This document shows, piece after piece, positions 8,425-17,479 of a DNA stretch of 64,000 bases. This stretch comes from an uncultured Flavobacteriales bacterium. Lineage in GTDB: Bacteria; Bacteroidota; Bacteroidia; Flavobacteriales_D; Sanyastnellaceae. Every line of letters begins with the position of its first letter. The stretch's first letter is position 1. The notes under the pieces were generated by a model that was given only the letters and a program-made list of their open reading frames with translations, made no database searches and was not told where the DNA came from. A program made the translations under genes and the position numbers. The DNA is taken from positions 1-64,000 of the forward strand of contig CAJQIB010000005.1 of the NCBI GenBank assembly GCA_905478325.1. The letters run 5' to 3'.

Positions 8425-9930
8425 TTACAGCCGGGGTTTTATTTCGAGGGAAATCAGCCAAAGGCCGATGCACGTGAACAGTCCGTTGACCGGCAGTAAA
8501 GCGAATCCAAAACTGAACCCGTAGCGACTCTTTAGCCAGGATTCTAACATGAAGCACAGAAAAGGGGATAGCAGTGCAACCAACGGAATCCACATGTCCT
8601 TTGGTGAGCGTTTGTTGATCAAACCAAAGGCAAACAAACCAAGTAACGGGCCATATGTGTAGTTGGCTGCAGTGAAAATCGCAGAGACTACTGAGGTATC
8701 TTCAACCGAAGAAAAGGCCATGATGACACCAAACAAAACCACTGCGACCAGGCCGTGTACCTTTTTACGGATCGCATTTCCACGGGATGGCTCCATCGAT
8801 TCCGTTTGAATCAAATCCACACAGACAGAAGTGGTCAAGGCAGTCAAAGCGCTGTCTGCAGAACTGAACGCCGATGCAAGCAGACCAATGAGAAAGGCGA
8901 TGCCCACACCCACACCGAGCGAAGCATTCAAAGCGATGGTTGGGAAAAGTCCATCTGCTCGTTCGACATGCAGTCCGGTTTGTTCCGCATAGGCATAGAG
9001 CAGGACACCGAGAGAGAGAAACAACACGTTTACACCCACCAAAACCAAAGAAAACGAGCCCATGTTCCAACGGGCTTCTTTGACGTTTTTACATGCCAGG
9101 TTTTTCTGCATCATATCCTGGTCCATGCCGGTCATGGCGATGGCGACAAAAGCACCCGCTAAAAAATGCTTCAGTGCATGGTTAGGCGCTTTCCAATCGT
9201 CTAGAACCCACCAATGACTCCAAGGGGTATCACGAATGTGGCCGGGAAGCTGTCCCAAGTCCCAATTGAGCTCACGGGCTAAGACCACCACGGCGAGCAC
9301 CACGGCGATCAACATGGCAGCCGTTTGAAGTGTATCCGTCCAAATAATGGTGCCGATCCCGCCTTTGCGCGTGTAGCCATAGATGACCCCTATGATGGTA
9401 GCGACCGCCAAGGCCAATCCGATGGGGACTTCTCCAATGATGGGCAGTGACCAATGAACATCCCATCCCAACGGGGTGAGGACAAACATCTGAACCACCA
9501 AAGCCACCAAGAACAATCGAAAAGAGGCGCCAATGATGCGCGATAGGATGAAAAAGGATGCTCCCGTGCGGTATGCTCTTGGCCCAAATCGACTTTTGAA
9601 ATAGCCATAAATACTGGTCAACCCCAACCGATAATAAAGCGGAAGCAAAACGGCCATGATGAATGCGTATCCCGCGAGATAGCCCAATACCATTTGCATG
9701 TAAGTGAACCCTTGGGTACCCACCCAGCCAGGAACACTGATGAAGGTGACACCGCTCAATGATGCCCCTAACATGCCAAAGGCTACGACATACCATGGGG
9801 CGCTTCTACCGGCGAGAAAAAATTGCTCAGATTCGGAAATACCGACCGTTTGTTTGCTTGTTCGATGTGCGATGAACAGCAAGAGCATGACATAACCGAC
9901 GAAAACGGAAAGGACCAAGATTGGATTCAT
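8425..9930 (-). CDS. Sodium:solute symporter (SSS family)
   Basis: 501-residue inner-membrane transporter with about 13 hydrophobic segments and the family hallmarks FFLAGRSAPWYVVAFGMLGA near residues 37-56 and GLLASAFSSADSALTAL in the second half, where serines and aspartate contribute to the sodium site. SSS proteins couple Na+ entry to uptake of sugars, amino acids, sialic acid or other organic solutes. No catabolic genes adjoin it, so the substrate is unknown. It diverges from recR with only 35 bases between start codons. Confidence 0.85.
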   Translation of the reverse strand: MNPILVLSVFVGYVMLLLFIAHRTSKQTVGISESEQFFLAGRSAPWYVVAFGMLGASLSGVTFISVPGWVGTQGFTYMQMVLGYLAGYAFIMAVLLPLYYRLGLTSIYGYFKSRFGPRAYRTGASFFILSRIIGASFRLFLVALVVQMFVLTPLGWDVHWSLPIIGEVPIGLALAVATIIGVIYGYTRKGGIGTIIWTDTLQTAAMLIAVVLAVVVLARELNWDLGQLPGHIRDTPWSHWWVLDDWKAPNHALKHFLAGAFVAIAMTGMDQDMMQKNLACKNVKEARWNMGSFSLVLVGVNVLFLSLGVLLYAYAEQTGLHVERADGLFPTIALNASLGVGVGIAFLIGLLASAFSSADSALTALTTSVCVDLIQTESMEPSRGNAIRKKVHGLVAVVLFGVIMAFSSVEDTSVVSAIFTAANYTYGPLLGLFAFGLINKRSPKDMWIPLVALLSPFLCFMLESWLKSRYGFSFGFALLPVNGLFTCIGLWLISLEIKPRL

Positions 9931-9934
9931 GGTT

Positions 9935-9942
9935 CAAAGATG
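9935..9942 (-). promoter_or_regulatory. Candidate -7 element (CATCTTTG) of the symporter
   Basis: Matches TAnnTTTG except for the first base, and ends 4 nt before the symporter ATG, which predicts a leaderless transcript. It lies 10 bases from the opposite-facing recR element. No -33 box was recognised. Confidence 0.45.
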
Positions 9943-9952
9943 CGGCAAGCCG

Positions 9953-9960
9953 TAACTTTG
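9953..9960 (+). promoter_or_regulatory. -7 promoter element (TAACTTTG) of recR
   Basis: Exact TAnnTTTG match ending 5 nt before the ATG at 9966. This decides the recR start, because an in-frame start at 9921 lies upstream of the box, and it predicts a leaderless mRNA. Confidence 0.6.
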
Positions 9961-9965
9961 TCGGC

Positions 9966-10586
9966 ATGGAATTGCCTTCTCGTCTTATGGAAACTGCTGT
10001 GGACCACATGGCGTCCCTTCCGGGCATCGGTCGAAAGACTGCGCTGCGGCTGGTGTTGAACATGTTGCGGAGGTCTGAAGAACAGGTGGAAGCTTTTGCA
10101 GAATCCCTGGTCTCATTGCGGCAGGGGATACGTGGATGTCAAATTTGCCACAACCTCACTGAGCAGGACCAGTGTTCCATCTGTGAGGACGCAGCCCGAG
10201 ACGATCGATTGATTTGTGTTGTGGAAGACTTGAGAGATTTATTGGCCATTGAAAGCACGGGGCAATTTCGCGGGCTATACCATGTGCTCGGGGGTGTCAT
10301 TAGTCCCATGGACGGAACGGGCCCCAATGATTTGAACATCGAATCACTCGTGGATCGGGTCACTTCATCTCCAATCGAAGAAGCCAAGCAGCTCGAAATT
10401 ATTTTTGCCTTGCCCACGACCATGGAGGGTGAAACCACCGCTTTTTATCTTTTCCGGAAATTAGCGTCCTGCGATGTACAGGTGACTGCGATTGCACGCG
10501 GTGTGGCTGTAGGCGACGATTTACAGCATGCGGATGAAGCCACTTTGGTGCAGAGTATTCGACAACGTTTGCCCTACACGCAATGA
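9966..10586 (+). CDS. recR: Recombination mediator RecR
   Basis: 206-residue RecR, partner of RecO and RecF in loading RecA at gapped DNA. Domains in order: helix-hairpin-helix LPGIGRKTALRL, four-cysteine zinc finger CQICHNLTEQDQCSIC, Toprim domain beginning ICVVEDLRDLLAIEST, and the YHVLGGVISPMDGTGP Walker-like segment. The ATG at 9966 is preferred over 9921. It gives the normal family length, starts just before the HhH helix, and sits directly behind a -7 promoter box; the longer version would overlap the divergent symporter. Confidence 0.95.
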   Translation: MELPSRLMETAVDHMASLPGIGRKTALRLVLNMLRRSEEQVEAFAESLVSLRQGIRGCQICHNLTEQDQCSICEDAARDDRLICVVEDLRDLLAIESTGQFRGLYHVLGGVISPMDGTGPNDLNIESLVDRVTSSPIEEAKQLEIIFALPTTMEGETTAFYLFRKLASCDVQVTAIARGVAVGDDLQHADEATLVQSIRQRLPYTQ

Positions 10587-10611
10587 GCAACTGTGGCTGT
10601 GCGTTGTGGTG

Positions 10612-10619
10612 TAAATTTG
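10612..10619 (+). promoter_or_regulatory. -7 promoter element (TAAATTTG) upstream of the GT2 fusion gene
   Basis: Exact TAnnTTTG match in the 74-base gap between recR and the glycosyltransferase gene, 41 nt before its ATG. No convincing -33 box. Confidence 0.5.
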
Positions 10620-10660
10620 AAGCATGTGCCGTCTCCTTGATTTGTTAAGCGACTAAGTTC

Positions 10661-12643
10661 ATGGACCTTTCCATTATCATCGTCAATTACAACGTCGAGC
10701 ACTTTCTTGCTCAATGTTTAGCATCCGTCCGAAAGGCAACGGATGTGTTTGAGGCCGCCGGCTTTCAAGCGGAAGTGTGGGTGGTAGACAACCGCTCCGT
10801 CGACGGTTCTTGCGGCATGGTTCGGCGGGACTTTCCAGAGGTTAAACTGCTCGCGTTGGAAGAAAACGTGGGGTTTTCAAGGGGCAACAATGCGGCTGTG
10901 CGGCAGTCAAGTGGAGAGTGGGTGCTGCTTCTCAACCCGGACACCGTCATCCCTGAAGATGCATTGGTTAAAACTCTTGCTTATGCTCATGCCCACCCAC
11001 AACTGGGAGGACTGGGTGTTCCCATGGTGGATGGCCAAGGCCGGTACCTTCCTGAATCAAAACGTGGACTTCCATCTCCATGGGCTTCGTTTTGTAAGAT
11101 CTCGGGAATCTATCGATTGGCACCGAAGTCATCTCGTCTGAATCAGTACTACCAAGGACATTTATCGCGAGATCAGGATGCCCAAATCGAGATTTTAAGC
11201 GGTGCGTTTATGTGGATGCGCCGCAAAGCATTGGATCAGGTTGGTTTGTTGGATGAGCAATACTTCATGTACGGAGAAGACATCGATCTCAGCTGGCGCT
11301 TGCTCAAAGGAGGTTGGGAGAACCACTATTATGCGGGGACTTCGATCATTCATTACAAGGGAGAAAGCACCAAGAAGGGGTCGTTGAATTATGTGTTGGT
11401 CTTTTACAAAGCGATGCTCATTTTTGCCAGAACGCATTTTGAAGGCAGTGAAGGGAAGGTGTTGTTGGCCTTGATTCAAATGGCGATTTATTTCAGGGCG
11501 GCTTTAGCCATTTTTTCGCGCGTGGTCAAAAAATGGGCGTTGCCAGCAATGGAGCTTTCGTTGATTTTCGCAGGATTGGTAGCCTTGATGCAAGTCTACA
11601 GCGCCCAATCGGGTATTGTGTACCCCTGGAGATCGGCAACGGTAGCTTTAGCGATATATGCTTTAACATGGATGACTTCGGTGTGGTTAAGCGGTGGCTA
11701 CGATCAACCATGGCGGGGTACGCGTATTCTGAAGGGTGTTGCCTTTGGTAGCTTGGTGCTATTTGCGGTCTACGGGCTGCTTCCCGAATCGTTGCGGTTT
11801 AGTCGAGCCATTTTATTGGCCGGTTCAGGAATTGCTCTGACGGTGTTCATGGTCTTTAGAAAAATAGTGGGCGGCCCAAATTGGAAAAATCAACAAGCCC
11901 ATAGAAGGTTGTTTGTGTCTGGGCCTGAGGACATAGAGTATTTGGTTGACCTGGTTGATTCAGTTGAGTTGCGCGGGACCGCTGATTCGGCGATGTGGGC
12001 GCTACTCCCGGATGAAGTTGATCCGGCTATTTTGGCCAAGAAGAGCGGGTTGAATAACATCCAATGGATCGGTTCAGCAAAGGATTTGGACGAGGCTGTT
12101 CGAGTGCATCGCATCAACGAAGTGGTATTGAGCGGCCATGATTTGACTGCATTTAGCATCATTCATTTGATGAGTCGTGTGGCAGATAGTCGCGTTCAGT
12201 TCCGAATAGCGTGGTCGGAAACCGGCAAAAACAAAGGGCATATCATGGGGTCGGGAGGTCCAGAAATGGCTCCCATTACAGAGTTGTACCGGGCCATACA
12301 GCGTCCGGGTTCCAAAAGAACGAAGCGACTTTTCGATATTATTTGTTCTTTGGTAGTTATGGTCACACTGCCGGTGTGGCTCCTTTTAGCACGGTTTTCT
12401 TGGGTTCAAGGAGCACTGGAAGTCTTGCTCGGAAGGGCCACATGGGTGGGGTTTTCTTCAGAAATAAAAGAACTTCCTGGACTGAAGCGACATCTGTTTA
12501 GTTGCTCTGAATCAACGAATTCTCGTGTGCGACAACGCATCAATTTGACCTACGCTCGAGATTATCGTTGGACGACAGACCTTGGAGTCATCCAGGAAGC
12601 CCTAATTTCGCGTCGCGCAATACATCGCCATGGCAACAATTGA
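10661..12643 (+). CDS. GT2 glycosyltransferase fused to a membrane domain and a degenerate sugar-transferase-like tail
   Basis: 660 residues in four parts. Residues 1-245 are a GT-A family 2 glycosyltransferase of the rhamnosyltransferase type: LSIIIVNYN start, ENVGFSRGNNAAV, LLNPDTVIPED metal-binding region, and YFMYGEDIDLSWRL. Residues 265-405 hold about five membrane segments. Residues 410-540 are a soluble alpha/beta region like that of WbaP/WcaJ-type proteins. Residues 555-660, beginning KRTKRLFDIICSLVVMV, resemble the membrane-anchored polyprenyl-phosphate sugar-1-phosphate transferase domain, but the catalytic Asp-Glu segment is shortened or absent. Role inferred: assembly of a polysaccharide on a lipid carrier at the inner membrane. 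It overlaps the following E2 gene by 14 bases. Confidence 0.75.
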   Translation: MDLSIIIVNYNVEHFLAQCLASVRKATDVFEAAGFQAEVWVVDNRSVDGSCGMVRRDFPEVKLLALEENVGFSRGNNAAVRQSSGEWVLLLNPDTVIPEDALVKTLAYAHAHPQLGGLGVPMVDGQGRYLPESKRGLPSPWASFCKISGIYRLAPKSSRLNQYYQGHLSRDQDAQIEILSGAFMWMRRKALDQVGLLDEQYFMYGEDIDLSWRLLKGGWENHYYAGTSIIHYKGESTKKGSLNYVLVFYKAMLIFARTHFEGSEGKVLLALIQMAIYFRAALAIFSRVVKKWALPAMELSLIFAGLVALMQVYSAQSGIVYPWRSATVALAIYALTWMTSVWLSGGYDQPWRGTRILKGVAFGSLVLFAVYGLLPESLRFSRAILLAGSGIALTVFMVFRKIVGGPNWKNQQAHRRLFVSGPEDIEYLVDLVDSVELRGTADSAMWALLPDEVDPAILAKKSGLNNIQWIGSAKDLDEAVRVHRINEVVLSGHDLTAFSIIHLMSRVADSRVQFRIAWSETGKNKGHIMGSGGPEMAPITELYRAIQRPGSKRTKRLFDIICSLVVMVTLPVWLLLARFSWVQGALEVLLGRATWVGFSSEIKELPGLKRHLFSCSESTNSRVRQRINLTYARDYRWTTDLGVIQEALISRRAIHRHGNN

Positions 12644-13973
12644 AATCCTCCTTCCAAAAATGGGTGAGAGTGTGGCAGAAGCCACCATCACCAAACTTGT
12701 CGTTTCACCGAGTGAGTTCGTCGAGTCCGATGAGCCCCTCGTTGAAATAGCTACGGATAAAGTAGATAGTGAAGTTCCGGCTCCAGAGGACGGGACGCTT
12801 GTTGAGTGGTTGGTCGCTGAAGGGGATGTTGTGGCTGTTGGGCAGGCCATCGCTCGATTTGAGATCGGCGGAGAAGCAACGGTTGCTGCGGCAGCGCCCT
12901 CTGCGCCCGCGGCAGTTCCGACTCCCGCGGTCGTGGAAGGACCAACACGCGTGGAAGCACCAGTCCCATCGCCTGCAGTATTGTCTGCCGTTTCGGCTCC
13001 ATTGGAAACAATGCCCGCACGAACGGGTGCTGGAGGACGATTTTATTCTCCTCTCGTTCGAAGTATTGCAAAATCTGAAGGCGTAACGACCTCTGAATTG
13101 GAGGCGATTGTAGGCTCTGGTTCAGAGGGTCGTGTGACGAAAAAAGATATTCTGGCCTACGTCTCCACGCGAGGAACGGCTGCGGTGAAGACTTCTGTAC
13201 CGGCAGCGGCTGCTCCTAGATCGGTAAGTGCGTCTGTTGCTCCTCCGGTTGTTGTGTCTGGTGAAGATGAAATCATTGAGATGGACCGCATGCGCAAAAT
13301 GATCGCTGATCACATGGTGCGCTCTGTACAGACAAGTCCGCATGTTACCAGCTTTGTTGAGGCGGATGTGACCAGAATGGTACAATGGCGCAGTAAAAAC
13401 AAAGCGGAATTTGAAAAGGCACATGGGACGAAATTGACCTTTACCCCATTGATCGCGGAGGCGATCGTGAAGGCGATTCGGGATTTCCCGGGGGTCAATG
13501 CGACCGTAGACGGTGATCGGATCATCATTAAGAAACAAATCAACCTTGGCATGGCCGCTGCGCTGCCTTCAGGCAATCTAATTGTGCCTGTCATCAAAAA
13601 TGCAGACCAGTTTAGTCTGGTCGGTTTGGCGAAGCAAGTCAATGACTTGGCGGATCGAGCTAGAAGAGGAAAGTTGAAGCCCGATGACACGGCTGGTGGA
13701 ACGTATACCATGTCCAATGTTGGCACTTTTGGCAATGTCATGGGGACTCCGATTATCAATCAGCCCCAGGTTGCCATTTTGGCGTTGGGAGCGATTCGTA
13801 AAAAACCGGCTGTTTTGGAGACTCCTGATGGGGATGTGATTGCTGTTCGTCACATGATGTTCTTGAGTCATAGCTATGACCACCGTGTGGTGGATGGGAT
13901 GTTGGGAGGGAGCTTTGTTCGCAGGGTCGCTGATTATTTAGAGGCCTTCGATCCGGAGCGTCCAGTGGTGTAA
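12630..13973 (+). CDS. 2-oxo acid dehydrogenase dihydrolipoyl acyltransferase (E2)
   Basis: 447-residue core subunit of a 2-oxo acid dehydrogenase complex, moving acyl groups from the E1 active site to CoA. Order: one lipoyl domain with the lipoylated lysine in EIATDKVDSEV (near residue 43), an Ala/Pro/Val-rich linker, an E3-binding domain at about 133-170 (YSPLVRSIAKSEGV and GRVTKKDILAYV), a second linker, and the catalytic domain ending in SHSYDHRVVDGMLGG with the active His and Asp. The lipoyl motif fits branched-chain or 2-oxoglutarate E2 better than pyruvate E2. E1 and E3 are not adjacent, so the exact substrate is unresolved. Confidence 0.9.
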   Translation: MATIEILLPKMGESVAEATITKLVVSPSEFVESDEPLVEIATDKVDSEVPAPEDGTLVEWLVAEGDVVAVGQAIARFEIGGEATVAAAAPSAPAAVPTPAVVEGPTRVEAPVPSPAVLSAVSAPLETMPARTGAGGRFYSPLVRSIAKSEGVTTSELEAIVGSGSEGRVTKKDILAYVSTRGTAAVKTSVPAAAAPRSVSASVAPPVVVSGEDEIIEMDRMRKMIADHMVRSVQTSPHVTSFVEADVTRMVQWRSKNKAEFEKAHGTKLTFTPLIAEAIVKAIRDFPGVNATVDGDRIIIKKQINLGMAAALPSGNLIVPVIKNADQFSLVGLAKQVNDLADRARRGKLKPDDTAGGTYTMSNVGTFGNVMGTPIINQPQVAILALGAIRKKPAVLETPDGDVIAVRHMMFLSHSYDHRVVDGMLGGSFVRRVADYLEAFDPERPVV

Positions 13974-14024
13974 AACCAGCCAAAGATTGCGAGTTGAGCA
14001 GTCACAGGTATGGTCGGAATGTTC

Positions 14025-14031
14025 GAACTTG
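14025..14031 (+). promoter_or_regulatory. Candidate -7 element (GAACTTG) before the DnaQ-like exonuclease
   Basis: Resembles the 7-base TAnnTTG variant seen at hutI and the DUF4199 gene, with one mismatch. The same bases CGGCC then ATG follow 5 nt later as at the DUF4199 gene. It favours the start at 14037 over 14010. Confidence 0.35.
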
Positions 14032-14036
14032 CGGCC

Positions 14037-14873
14037 ATGAATTTTTCTATGCTTCATTTGAAGAAACCGTTGGTCATTTTTGACTTGGAAACGACAGGGA
14101 CAGATTTGTCCAAGGACCGCATCGTGGAATTGGCGATGATCAAGGTCTCACCTGATGGGACCGTTGAAAAGAAGCCAGAGCAGCGCGGACCTGAACATCG
14201 GGTATTGATCAATCCTGAAAGGCCCATTCCAATTGAGACAAGTCTCATTCATGGTATATACGACGCCGATGTTGCAGACAAGCCAACATTTCGTCAATAT
14301 GCCAAGAGCATGTCTGAATTTATTGAAGGATGCGATCTCGGAGGATTCAATTCGAATCGATTTGATGTGCCGTTTCTAGCCGAAGAATTTTTGCGGGCAG
14401 GCATCGATTTTGGGGTAGAGGGACGAAACTTGATCGACGTCCAGAACATCTTTCATATGATGGAACAACGCACCTTGCGCGCTGCTTTTCGATTCTATTG
14501 CGACAAGGAATTGGACGGTGCACACGAAGCCCTTCCGGATACAGAGGCTACACTTGAGGTGCTGTTGGCGCAGTTGGAACGCTATGAGACCACAGTGGTC
14601 AAAGCGAGCAATGGAGATGATATCGGTCCTGTTCCTGTTGATATGGACGCTTTGCATATCTTCTGCCAACGACAACGTTTTGCGGACCTGGCTGGTCGAT
14701 TTGTCTATGATGATGCGGATCAGGTCTTGTTCAATTTTGGACAGCACAAGGGCAAGACAGTGGAGTCCATTTTACGTGCGAATCCAGGCTATTTTGGCTG
14801 GATGATGGGGGCTGACTTCCCGGAGTACACCAAGCGTGTTTTGCGCAAGGTTCAAGAGTCGATGAAATCCTAG
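14037..14873 (+). CDS. DnaQ-like 3'-5' exonuclease with C-terminal DUF3820-like domain
   Basis: 278 residues if started at 14037; in-frame ATGs at 14010 and 14049 are alternatives. The N-terminal 170 residues are a DEDDh exonuclease: VIFDLETTGTDLSKDRIVEL (Exo I Asp and Glu), CDLGGFNSNRFDVPFL (Exo II) and HEALPDTEATLEVL (Exo III His and Asp). The C-terminal 70 residues, containing FNFGQHKGKTVESIL and PGYFGWM, match the DUF3820-type module often joined to such exonucleases. It could be a stand-alone proofreading or repair nuclease rather than the replicative epsilon subunit, because it is longer and has this extra domain. The GT4 gene follows it closely. Confidence 0.82.
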   Translation: MNFSMLHLKKPLVIFDLETTGTDLSKDRIVELAMIKVSPDGTVEKKPEQRGPEHRVLINPERPIPIETSLIHGIYDADVADKPTFRQYAKSMSEFIEGCDLGGFNSNRFDVPFLAEEFLRAGIDFGVEGRNLIDVQNIFHMMEQRTLRAAFRFYCDKELDGAHEALPDTEATLEVLLAQLERYETTVVKASNGDDIGPVPVDMDALHIFCQRQRFADLAGRFVYDDADQVLFNFGQHKGKTVESILRANPGYFGWMMGADFPEYTKRVLRKVQESMKS

Positions 14874-14902
14874 CCTCGTTGACAACGCGGAGCAATAAAC
14901 GA

Positions 14903-16015
14903 ATGGTGGTGCTGGTCTCCAATGACTTAGCCCACGATCAACGTGTCGCCAAAACATGTTCTACACTGGAAAAGGCGGGGTGGGAGATTTTTCTTTTGGG
15001 TCGGATGCTGCCGGATTCAGTTCCGTTTAAAACAGCTCGATTGCATCACCGGTTTAAGCTGCCTTTTCACACGGGAGTTGGTTTTTATGCATGCCTTCAA
15101 TGGTCCTTGTTTTGGAAGCTGTTGTGGATGCCTTATGATGCCATTTGGGCCAACGATTTGGATACGCTTTTGCCGGCTTTTTTAGTGAAAGTTCTCCGAA
15201 GAAAGCCTTTGATTTACGATAGTCATGAATACTTCACCGAGGCAGCAGGTCTCACAGGTCGGGCATTTCAACGCGGTGTTTGGCTTGCAGTGGAAAAGTG
15301 GCTATTCCCTCGGTTAAACGCCGTCATTACAGTCAACGATGCCATTGCGGACGCCTACCTTGAGCGTTACCCAAACGGCGCTGCAGGCCGGCCTCTCGTC
15401 GTTCGAAACATGCCGTTGTCTCAGAAAAGAGAAGAGCGAGATGATGCACTTTGGGCGGACTACAACATCCCATGCACTCGACCCATTTTCATCTTGCAAG
15501 GTGCCTTTTTGGATAAAGACCGCGGAGTGCGAGAAGCTGTTGAGGCGCTCGATTCCATAGCGAAGGGAACATTGGTGGTGGTGGGAGCCGGAGTGGAGTT
15601 TGAATGGGCTTTGGAACAAGTGGATTCCGCAAAAGGAAGATTGTTTTGTTTGCCTAAGCTTCCGTTTGAGTCGCTGCGAAAATTGACGGCATCAGCGGAT
15701 GTTGGTTTGAGTTTAGACCGGGGTGTTCATGGGAATTATTGGATGAGCCTTCCCAATAAACTATTTGATTACATCCATGCGGGTGTTCCTGTGGTTGTGA
15801 GCCCTATGCCTGAAGTCGCGCGAATCGTTGAACAATGGCAAATTGGTGCGGTCATTGCGGACCACCAACCGGAATCCATTGCGGATGCGATCGAGCGTGT
15901 GTTGCAGGTCCCGAATCCAGAATGGAGGACACGCTGCGAATTGGCCGCTTTGAGTTTGCATTGGGAGGCAGAAGAGCAAAACATCCAGCACGCATTGAAG
16001 CAAGCAGGCGCTTGA
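14903..16015 (+). CDS. GT4-family glycosyltransferase
   Basis: 370-residue GT-B fold glycosyltransferase. Seen: VVLVSNDLAHDQRVAKTCST at the N-terminus (acceptor domain), IWANDLDTLLPAF and LIYDSHEYFTE in the first Rossmann domain, and in the second FCLPKLPFESL, SLPNKLFDYIHAGVPVV and a glutamate-containing MPEVARIV segment that normally binds the nucleotide-sugar donor. The ATG at 14903 has a GGAG ten bases upstream; a TTG at 14879 is an alternative. It is convergent with another glycosyltransferase, ending one base short of its stop codon. Cell-surface polysaccharide or LPS synthesis is the likely pathway. Confidence 0.82.
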   Translation: MVVLVSNDLAHDQRVAKTCSTLEKAGWEIFLLGRMLPDSVPFKTARLHHRFKLPFHTGVGFYACLQWSLFWKLLWMPYDAIWANDLDTLLPAFLVKVLRRKPLIYDSHEYFTEAAGLTGRAFQRGVWLAVEKWLFPRLNAVITVNDAIADAYLERYPNGAAGRPLVVRNMPLSQKREERDDALWADYNIPCTRPIFILQGAFLDKDRGVREAVEALDSIAKGTLVVVGAGVEFEWALEQVDSAKGRLFCLPKLPFESLRKLTASADVGLSLDRGVHGNYWMSLPNKLFDYIHAGVPVVVSPMPEVARIVEQWQIGAVIADHQPESIADAIERVLQVPNPEWRTRCELAALSLHWEAEEQNIQHALKQAGA

Positions 16016-16016
16016 T

Positions 16017-16778
16017 TCACGCAGGCACGGGCCACCCTGATTTTTTAAAGACGTATTTGACCAAAAGCCATAGGGGGTGCACCCATTTTGTGGGGCCTTG
16101 AAGCACCGACTTTTTAACCTTCCACTCTTCTCGGTAGAGGTTGGCATTGAAGCGCCGCGATACACCGCCTGCTTCAACCTTGCAAATGGTCTGTGGATGC
16201 AGCTGCGCTTCGATTCCTTGTTGGAAGAGACTCAAATGCAATCCATAATCAGCTAGAATGGAATGCTCAACGTTGAAGGCGTGAGCCTTGAGTTGTTCCG
16301 CCGGATAGATCACGCCTTGATGGTGGGTCGTATTCCTCCAAATCATACTGCTATCCCATCGTGCTGGATAATGAGCTGGAACTCCACTTTCGGGACTTTC
16401 AATGGCAACTCCATGAATCTGAAGTTGCTGTGTGTCCCACGTTTTGATGGAATCTAATACCGTACACAACGTTTCTTGATCAGGGGTGTCACCAGCGCCT
16501 AAAAACCAGATCCACGGGGCGTTTACGGTATTCTTGCCATAGTTCATGGCGTCATAGACACCATTGTCCTTAGCAGAGCGAATGTGCTCAATCCGATGGT
16601 CTTGCAGCAGAAGCCAGTGGCTCGTTTCCGGACACGTGCCCGCGTCGACGACCGCAATTTCCACGTGTTCCGAAATGGCGGTCTTTTTCCAGAGAACTTC
16701 CAGTGTTTTTTGAAGCCCTTGGAAGTTGTCCTTGACGGGAATTACTACCGCGAGCTGTTTTATTTGCTTCGGGGTCAT
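16017..16778 (-). CDS. GT2-family glycosyltransferase
   Basis: 253-residue GT-A fold enzyme: LAVVIPVKDNFQGLQKTL start, EIAVVDAGTCPETSHWL, DNGVYDAMNYGKNTV and WIWFLGAGDTPD, the last giving the metal-binding acidic residues in a GAGD motif like that of colanic-acid-type transferases. One C-terminal hydrophobic stretch (PLWLLVKYVFKKSGW) may hold it at the membrane. Its ATG overlaps the stop of the FtsE-like gene by ATGA, so the two are translationally coupled, although no functional link is obvious. Confidence 0.8.
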   Translation of the reverse strand: MTPKQIKQLAVVIPVKDNFQGLQKTLEVLWKKTAISEHVEIAVVDAGTCPETSHWLLLQDHRIEHIRSAKDNGVYDAMNYGKNTVNAPWIWFLGAGDTPDQETLCTVLDSIKTWDTQQLQIHGVAIESPESGVPAHYPARWDSSMIWRNTTHHQGVIYPAEQLKAHAFNVEHSILADYGLHLSLFQQGIEAQLHPQTICKVEAGGVSRRFNANLYREEWKVKKSVLQGPTKWVHPLWLLVKYVFKKSGWPVPA

Positions 16779-17476
16779 ACGGCCAGGGAATCAAGCTGTT
16801 CGATTCGTCCTTGAGCACACCGGATGACTCTACCGGGATGTCGTTGAAATGCGGCGTGGTCATGCGTGGCCATGATGACCGAACGGTCATTTCGCACCAA
16901 TTCATGTAACAATTCGAGGATGCCTTCGGTGGTATCTGGATCGAGATTGCCTGTCGGTTCGTCAGCAACAATAAGCGGAGGCTCATTGAGCAAAGCGCGT
17001 GCGATGGCCACCCGTTGTTGTTCACCGCCTGAAAGCGCATGAGGCATTTTGTATCCTTTTGTACCGAGGCCGACCTGGTCCAAACATGTCTGAACCCGCT
17101 GATCAATCGCTGACTGTTCGCTCCATCCTGTTGCTTTCAGCACAAAAGCGAGATTTTCGGCGGCCGTTCGATCGGGCAAGAGCGCAAAATCTTGAAAGAC
17201 CATGCCCAGATCGCGACGTAAACTGTAAACGTTGTGACGCGTTACTTTGAGAAGGTCATGCCCGCAAACATGGCCTGTTCCAGAGGCCAATGGAATCTCT
17301 CCGTAGAGGGCTTTGAGCAAGGAACTTTTGCCAGAACCTGTTTGCCCGATGAGGTAGACAAACTCTCCAGGGTGAACCGTGAGGTTCACATCTTGAATGA
17401 TCCAATGTTCGTCTTGAGCGACGGCGATGTGATCGAGTTGGATGAGAGGTTCAGCGTGTGATGAGGTCGTTTCCAT
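16775..17476 (-). CDS. ftsE: FtsE-like ABC transporter ATP-binding protein
   Basis: 233-residue ABC ATPase with Walker [16 protein letters not shown]-loop [20 protein letters not shown], signature [17 protein letters not shown], Walker [14 protein letters not shown] and H-loop MATHDHAAF. The [10 protein letters not shown] segment and size are those of FtsE, which with FtsX regulates cell-wall hydrolases at the division site. No ftsX adjoins it; in Bacteroidota the two genes are often apart. It starts 3 bases after the M16-like gene and overlaps the GT2 gene by ATGA. A MacB/LolD-type ATPase is a less likely alternative. Confidence 0.75.
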   Translation of the reverse strand: METTSSHAEPLIQLDHIAVAQDEHWIIQDVNLTVHPGEFVYLIGQTGSGKSSLLKALYGEIPLASGTGHVCGHDLLKVTRHNVYSLRRDLGMVFQDFALLPDRTAAENLAFVLKATGWSEQSAIDQRVQTCLDQVGLGTKGYKMPHALSGGEQQRVAIARALLNEPPLIVADEPTGNLDPDTTEGILELLHELVRNDRSVIMATHDHAAFQRHPGRVIRCAQGRIEQLDSLAV

Positions 17477-17479
17477 GAT

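Noticed and set aside
9272-9796. 174-codon minus-strand frame inside the symporter
   Set aside because: Same strand but a different frame from an intact SSS transporter; composition is that of an out-of-frame membrane protein.
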